This document shows, one piece after another, positions 5,506-6,069 of a DNA stretch of 6,069 bases; position 1 is the first letter of the stretch; each line of letters starts with the position of its first letter. The translations under genes were made by a program, and so were the position numbers. The stretch comes from an uncultured Acidobacteriota bacterium (GTDB lineage Bacteria > Acidobacteriota > JAAYUB01): contig CALAMB010000077.1 of assembly GCA_937925645.1 (NCBI GenBank), positions 1 to 6,069 of the forward strand, read 5' to 3'. The notes below the pieces were generated by a model. It ran no database searches and was not told the DNA's origin. It was given only the letters and a program-made list of their open reading frames with translations.

Positions 5506-6069
5506 ATGCGCTTTGAACTCTTCATCGCCCGCCGTTACCTGAAGGCCCGCCGGAAGCAGGTGGTGATCAGCTTCATCACCGTGATTTCGGTGCTGGGAGT
5601 GATGACGGGCGTGACGGCGTTGATCATCATCCTGTCCATGTACTCCGGCATGAGCCTGGATCTCCAGCAAAAGATCCTGGGCGCCACGGCGCACATCACC
5701 GTGCTGCCGCGAGGCGCCGGCGGACTGGCCGGCTACGCGGCCATGGCCGAGGAGATCGCGCGGGTACCGGGCGTGCGCGCCGTCACCCCCGCCGTGTACG
5801 TCCAGGCGCTGGCCAGCTCGGGCTCCTCGTCCACGGGGCTTATCCTCAAAGGAGTGGATCCGGCCGCCGAGGCCAAACTGGCGGCCGGCCTGGGCGTGCT
5901 CCGGACGGGCCGTTTCGAGGACCTGAACGCCCGTCGCGCCGCCATCCTGGGCAGCCAGCTGGCCCGCCACCTCGGCGTGGAGACCGGCATGCCCGTCACC
6001 CTGATCGTACCGAAGGGGACGCTCACGCCCATGGGCCTCATGCCGCGCATCCATCGGTACCGCGTGGCG
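5506..6069 (+). CDS. LolC/LolE-like lipoprotein-releasing ABC permease, N-terminal part (3' end outside window)
   Basis: The first 188 codons of an inner-membrane permease of the LolC/LolE family; the frame is open to the window end. In the LolCDE complex such proteins extract lipoproteins from the inner membrane and hand them to LolA for transport to the outer membrane. The opening MRFELFIARRYLKARRKQ followed by VISFITVISVLGVMTGV is typical. One membrane helix spans about residues 20-45, followed by a periplasmic MacB-like domain. The segment GTLTPMGLMPRIHRYRVA near the edge matches the conserved 'TP-G--PR---F-V-G-F' stretch of the family. The familiar VMNGF after helix 1 is replaced by MYSGM. 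The start lacks a strong Shine-Dalgarno sequence; only scattered GGAA/GGG purines lie at 5491-5498. It begins 40 bases after lysS, probably in the same transcript. LolC cannot be told from LolE or a single fused-role permease, so no symbol is given. Confidence 0.9.
   Translation, partial: MRFELFIARRYLKARRKQVVISFITVISVLGVMTGVTALIIILSMYSGMSLDLQQKILGATAHITVLPRGAGGLAGYAAMAEEIARVPGVRAVTPAVYVQALASSGSSSTGLILKGVDPAAEAKLAAGLGVLRTGRFEDLNARRAAILGSQLARHLGVETGMPVTLIVPKGTLTPMGLMPRIHRYRVA

Noticed and set aside
3792..5525. Long minus-strand open frame (577 codons) opposite lysS
   Set aside because: Shadow frame of lysS. The translation is repetitive in Val, Leu, Gly, His and Asp without any known motif, and the true frame has all class II synthetase motifs.
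5380..6054. Minus-strand open frame opposite the Lol-type permease
   Set aside because: Antisense shadow. The plus-strand frame has the family's N-terminal helix and the PMGLMPR stretch, and it runs open to the window edge.

Overview
The window is GC-rich bacterial DNA with every gene on the + strand. It holds six protein-coding genes, two of them cut by the window edges, and one clearly less GC-rich intergenic stretch. A LolC/LolE-type permease implies a diderm (outer-membrane) bacterium. The order ribH, nusB, lysS, lolC/E together with the GC-rich composition would suit an Acidobacteriota or former-Deltaproteobacteria lineage. That placement is inference from general familiarity and is weakly supported.

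Bases 1-2644 form a first co-directional group. It contains the C-terminal part of an enoyl-CoA hydratase/isomerase, a 100-residue Dabb (ferredoxin-like alpha/beta-barrel) protein, and a complete fused membrane-plus-ATPase ABC exporter. Gaps between the genes are about 30 bases, so co-transcription is likely. The exporter's substrate cannot be read from the sequence.

Bases 2645-2901 are intergenic. They carry a degenerate heptanucleotide repeat (consensus CCGANNT) arranged as two arrays in opposite orientation. The arrays can pair as a 28-nt inverted repeat with 25 matches. An AT-rich segment follows with a good sigma70-type promoter (TTGTCT, 16 nt, TATAAT) and a strong Shine-Dalgarno sequence for the next gene.

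Bases 2902-6069 are a housekeeping group: ribH (lumazine synthase, riboflavin pathway), nusB (transcription antitermination), lysS (class II lysyl-tRNA synthetase with an Ala-rich acidic tail), and the start of a LolC/LolE-like lipoprotein-release permease. ribH and nusB are adjacent in many bacteria, and lysS next to lolC/E is also familiar in some diderm lineages. A strong GC hairpin without a U tract lies just before lysS and might modulate read-through or translation.

I see no convincing undescribed defence, mobile or RNA-guided system here. The most unusual non-coding structure is the inverted heptamer repeat upstream of ribH.
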